A stretch of DNA of 7,233 bases. Origin: Nitrosotalea sp. (GTDB lineage: Archaea > Halobacteriota > Syntropharchaeia > Alkanophagales > Methanospirareceae). The DNA is taken from NCBI GenBank assembly GCA_020725315.1, contig DYFG01000082.1, positions 1 through 7,233 on the forward strand. Direction: 5' to 3'. Made by a program: the position numbers and the translations under genes. How positions within the stretch are numbered: position 1 is the first letter of the stretch; the number at the start of each line of letters is the position of its first letter. The notes under the pieces are model-generated. The model was not told the DNA's origin and did not search any database. It saw nothing but the letters and a program-made list of their open reading frames with translations. Below are positions 5,323 to 7,233 of this stretch, piece by piece.

Positions 5323-7233
5323 ATGAAAGAGTCGATGAGCAGTGTGGACATAGCGGTCATCATCACCGAACTCCAGGAGCTGGTAGGCGCACGACTCATG
5401 AAAGCTTATCAACAAGGTAGCGAAGAGATACGGCTCAAACTGCACCATAAAGAGAAAGGCGCGCTTGATTTGATAATCGAAGCTGGTAGAAGGATTCATC
5501 TAACCAAATATAAGAGACCTTCGCCTCGACTTCCTTCTCACTTCGCCATGTTCATCAGAAAGCATCTCGGCGGCGGTCGCATTTCCCACATCCAGCAATT
5601 CGACTTTGACCGGATCGTGGAGATAACGATAGAACGATGGGATAAAAAACTCAGATTGATCGCAGAATTGCTGCCGAGGGGAAATATCGTGCTCGTTGAT
5701 GAAAATGGAGAGATTATGCTGCCATTGAGAAGAAAGAGCTTCTCGACACGGGAGATAAAGGTGCGGAAAAAATATGAGCGGCCTCCATCACGAGCAAATC
5801 CGTTGACAATGAGCGAGCTGGAATTAGAGAATCTCTGCAAGACTGTTGCTCAGGATAAAGAGGTGGTTCGCGTTCTTGCGTCGGAGTTGAGCTTTGGCGG
5901 ATTATACGCGGAAGAAGTGTGTGAAAAGGCCGGGATTGACAAGAATAAGAAGGCTCATGAGCTCATCGAAACTGAAATAAAAGCGATTCATGAGGCAATC
6001 CAGGCGCTCTTCGCGCCGATACTCACGCATGAGCAATCCATGTTGAGAGCGCACATCGTACTGGAAGATAACGATAGGGTGGATGTGCTCCCTTTTGAGT
6101 TAGAGGTCTATAAAACGAAAGAAAAAGTGGTTTTTCCCTCTTTTAATGATGCTGCTGATGAGTTCTTCACCATGCACCTAGCAGAGCGGATTGAAGAGCA
6201 CGCAAAGACCGAACATGAGGCGGAAGTCGGCAAGTACGAACGCGTTTTAAACGAGCAACTCGAAGCGCTTCAGAAATTCCAACTCAAGGAGGATGAATGC
6301 ATAAAGAAAGGAGGGTTGATCTATGCACGGTATACCGAGATTGAAGAGATACTTCGGGAAATGGAGAAAAAACGAAAGGTGGTCACGGTGAAACTGCCCA
6401 ATACTGAACTCACACTCGAGCTTGATACCTCGGTTTCGTTACATAAGAATGCAAGTGCGTATTATGAGCGTGCAAAAGTGTTCAGAAAGAAACGAGAAGG
6501 AGTTGAGCGTGCGATTGCGGAGACGAGAGAGAAGATAAAAACAGAGAAGGAGAAGGAAGTACGGGTTGAGGAGGAACTCATCCCGGAGAAGAAAGAAGTC
6601 AGACGGGTAAAAGAGGAGTGGTATGAGAAGTTCAGATGGTTTGAGACCTCAGATGGCTTTCTTGTTATCGGTGGCAAAGACGCAACGACCAATGAGATAC
6701 TGGTGAAAAAGTACATGGATCCCAATGACCTCTTTTGCCACACGCAGGCAGAAGGTGCGCCGGTGGTAATAGCAAAGACAGGAGGGAAGGACATTTCCGA
6801 GGATGGGCTAAGAGAAATAGCGCAATTCGCCGCTTCATACTCCAATCTCTGGAAATACGGGTTCTACGAGGGTGAGTGTTACTGCGTTACCGGCGAGCAG
6901 GTGAGTAAGACACCTCCCTCGGGGGAGTATCTAAAGAAAGGAAGCTTTATGGTGCGTGGTAAACGCCAGTATTTCAAAACGGCATTAGGGGTGTGCATCG
7001 GCATTAAAAAAAACCGATTGGTTGTATGCCCTTCCTCAGTCTCGCAAAAGGAGCAACTGGATATCTTCGTAGAGCTCGAGCCCGAGGGCGAGTTAGAAAA
7101 GAACGAGCTCGCAAAAGAGATTGTAAAGATCTTTGGTGAACATGCGAACGAGGCGAAAAAAGAGGAAATTAAACGTATAGCGACGTACGAGAAGGTGTTG
7201 CGGTTTCTACCACCCGGAAAGTCGAGGATAAAA
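5323..7233 (+). CDS. NEMF/Rqc2/RqcH-type NFACT ribosome quality-control protein (3' partial)
   Basis: 637 codons are present, open to the window end. By family knowledge this cytoplasmic protein binds stalled large ribosomal subunits carrying peptidyl-tRNA and promotes C-terminal tailing of the stuck nascent chain. The NFACT-N domain (about 1-220) shows MSSVDIAVIITELQ with Asp9, LIIEAGRRIHLTKY, FAMFIRKHLGGGRI, the Asp96-Arg97 pair in FDFDRIVEI and LLPRGNIVL at about 116-124. Asp9 and the DR pair match residues known in yeast Rqc2 and bacterial RqcH to be needed for tailing. A helix-hairpin-helix-like part (LSFGGLYAEEVCEKAGIDK) and a long charged coiled coil (about 280-430) follow. The NFACT-R (DUF814) domain starts near 437 with RWFETSDGFLVIGGKDATTN and includes VSKTPPSGEYLKKG (527-540) and RGKRQYFKT. 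The last residues, RFLPPGKSRIK, lie close to the usual C-terminus, so only a short tail should be missing. The gene is intact and richer in G+C than the preceding module. Confidence 0.95.
   Translation, partial: MKESMSSVDIAVIITELQELVGARLMKAYQQGSEEIRLKLHHKEKGALDLIIEAGRRIHLTKYKRPSPRLPSHFAMFIRKHLGGGRISHIQQFDFDRIVEITIERWDKKLRLIAELLPRGNIVLVDENGEIMLPLRRKSFSTREIKVRKKYERPPSRANPLTMSELELENLCKTVAQDKEVVRVLASELSFGGLYAEEVCEKAGIDKNKKAHELIETEIKAIHEAIQALFAPILTHEQSMLRAHIVLEDNDRVDVLPFELEVYKTKEKVVFPSFNDAADEFFTMHLAERIEEHAKTEHEAEVGKYERVLNEQLEALQKFQLKEDECIKKGGLIYARYTEIEEILREMEKKRKVVTVKLPNTELTLELDTSVSLHKNASAYYERAKVFRKKREGVERAIAETREKIKTEKEKEVRVEEELIPEKKEVRRVKEEWYEKFRWFETSDGFLVIGGKDATTNEILVKKYMDPNDLFCHTQAEGAPVVIAKTGGKDISEDGLREIAQFAASYSNLWKYGFYEGECYCVTGEQVSKTPPSGEYLKKGSFMVRGKRQYFKTALGVCIGIKKNRLVVCPSSVSQKEQLDIFVELEPEGELEKNELAKEIVKIFGEHANEAKKEEIKRIATYEKVLRFLPPGKSRIK

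Overview
The window looks archaeal, most likely from a euryarchaeon. The supporting signs are an Rqc2/NEMF-type NFACT protein of archaeal layout, a PGF-CTERM (archaeosortase) sorting tail on a secreted beta-propeller remnant, a cobalamin-binding radical SAM remnant, an archaeal-looking signal peptidase I fragment and a TATA-like element. An ANME-1/Methanosarcinales-type anaerobe would fit, but the sequence alone does not settle this.

Layout, all on the + strand. 1-81: last codons of an unidentified gene. 82-312: no gene; a cluster of small hairpins, a TATA-like box and a strong Shine-Dalgarno site. 313-2823: a run of four dead genes. These are (a) a secreted PQQ-type beta-propeller protein with signal peptide and PGF-CTERM tail, interrupted by in-frame TAA and TGA codons; (b) a B12-binding radical SAM protein with a 1-nt frameshift, a Cys-to-Ser change in its CxxxCxxC cluster motif and an internal deletion; (c) a short signal peptidase I fragment around the SGSMEP serine; (d) the C-terminal third of a MacB/LolD-type ABC ATPase. 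2850-5085: an intact, AT-rich two-gene module, a BrnT-like small toxin-family protein followed 7 nt later by a 650-residue protein I do not recognise. 5086-5322: no intact gene, but an apparent fragment of a MacB/FtsX-type ABC permease. 5323-7233: an intact NEMF/Rqc2/RqcH-type ribosome quality-control protein that runs off the window end.

The intact genes have no evident shared pathway. The main story is that the BrnT-like/650-aa pair sits between an ABC ATPase remnant and an apparent ABC permease remnant, as if it had entered a macAB-like operon that then decayed, next to a conserved housekeeping gene. The pair is the best candidate here for an undescribed system: BrnT toxins normally travel with a small BrnA antitoxin, and here a large unknown protein takes that position.
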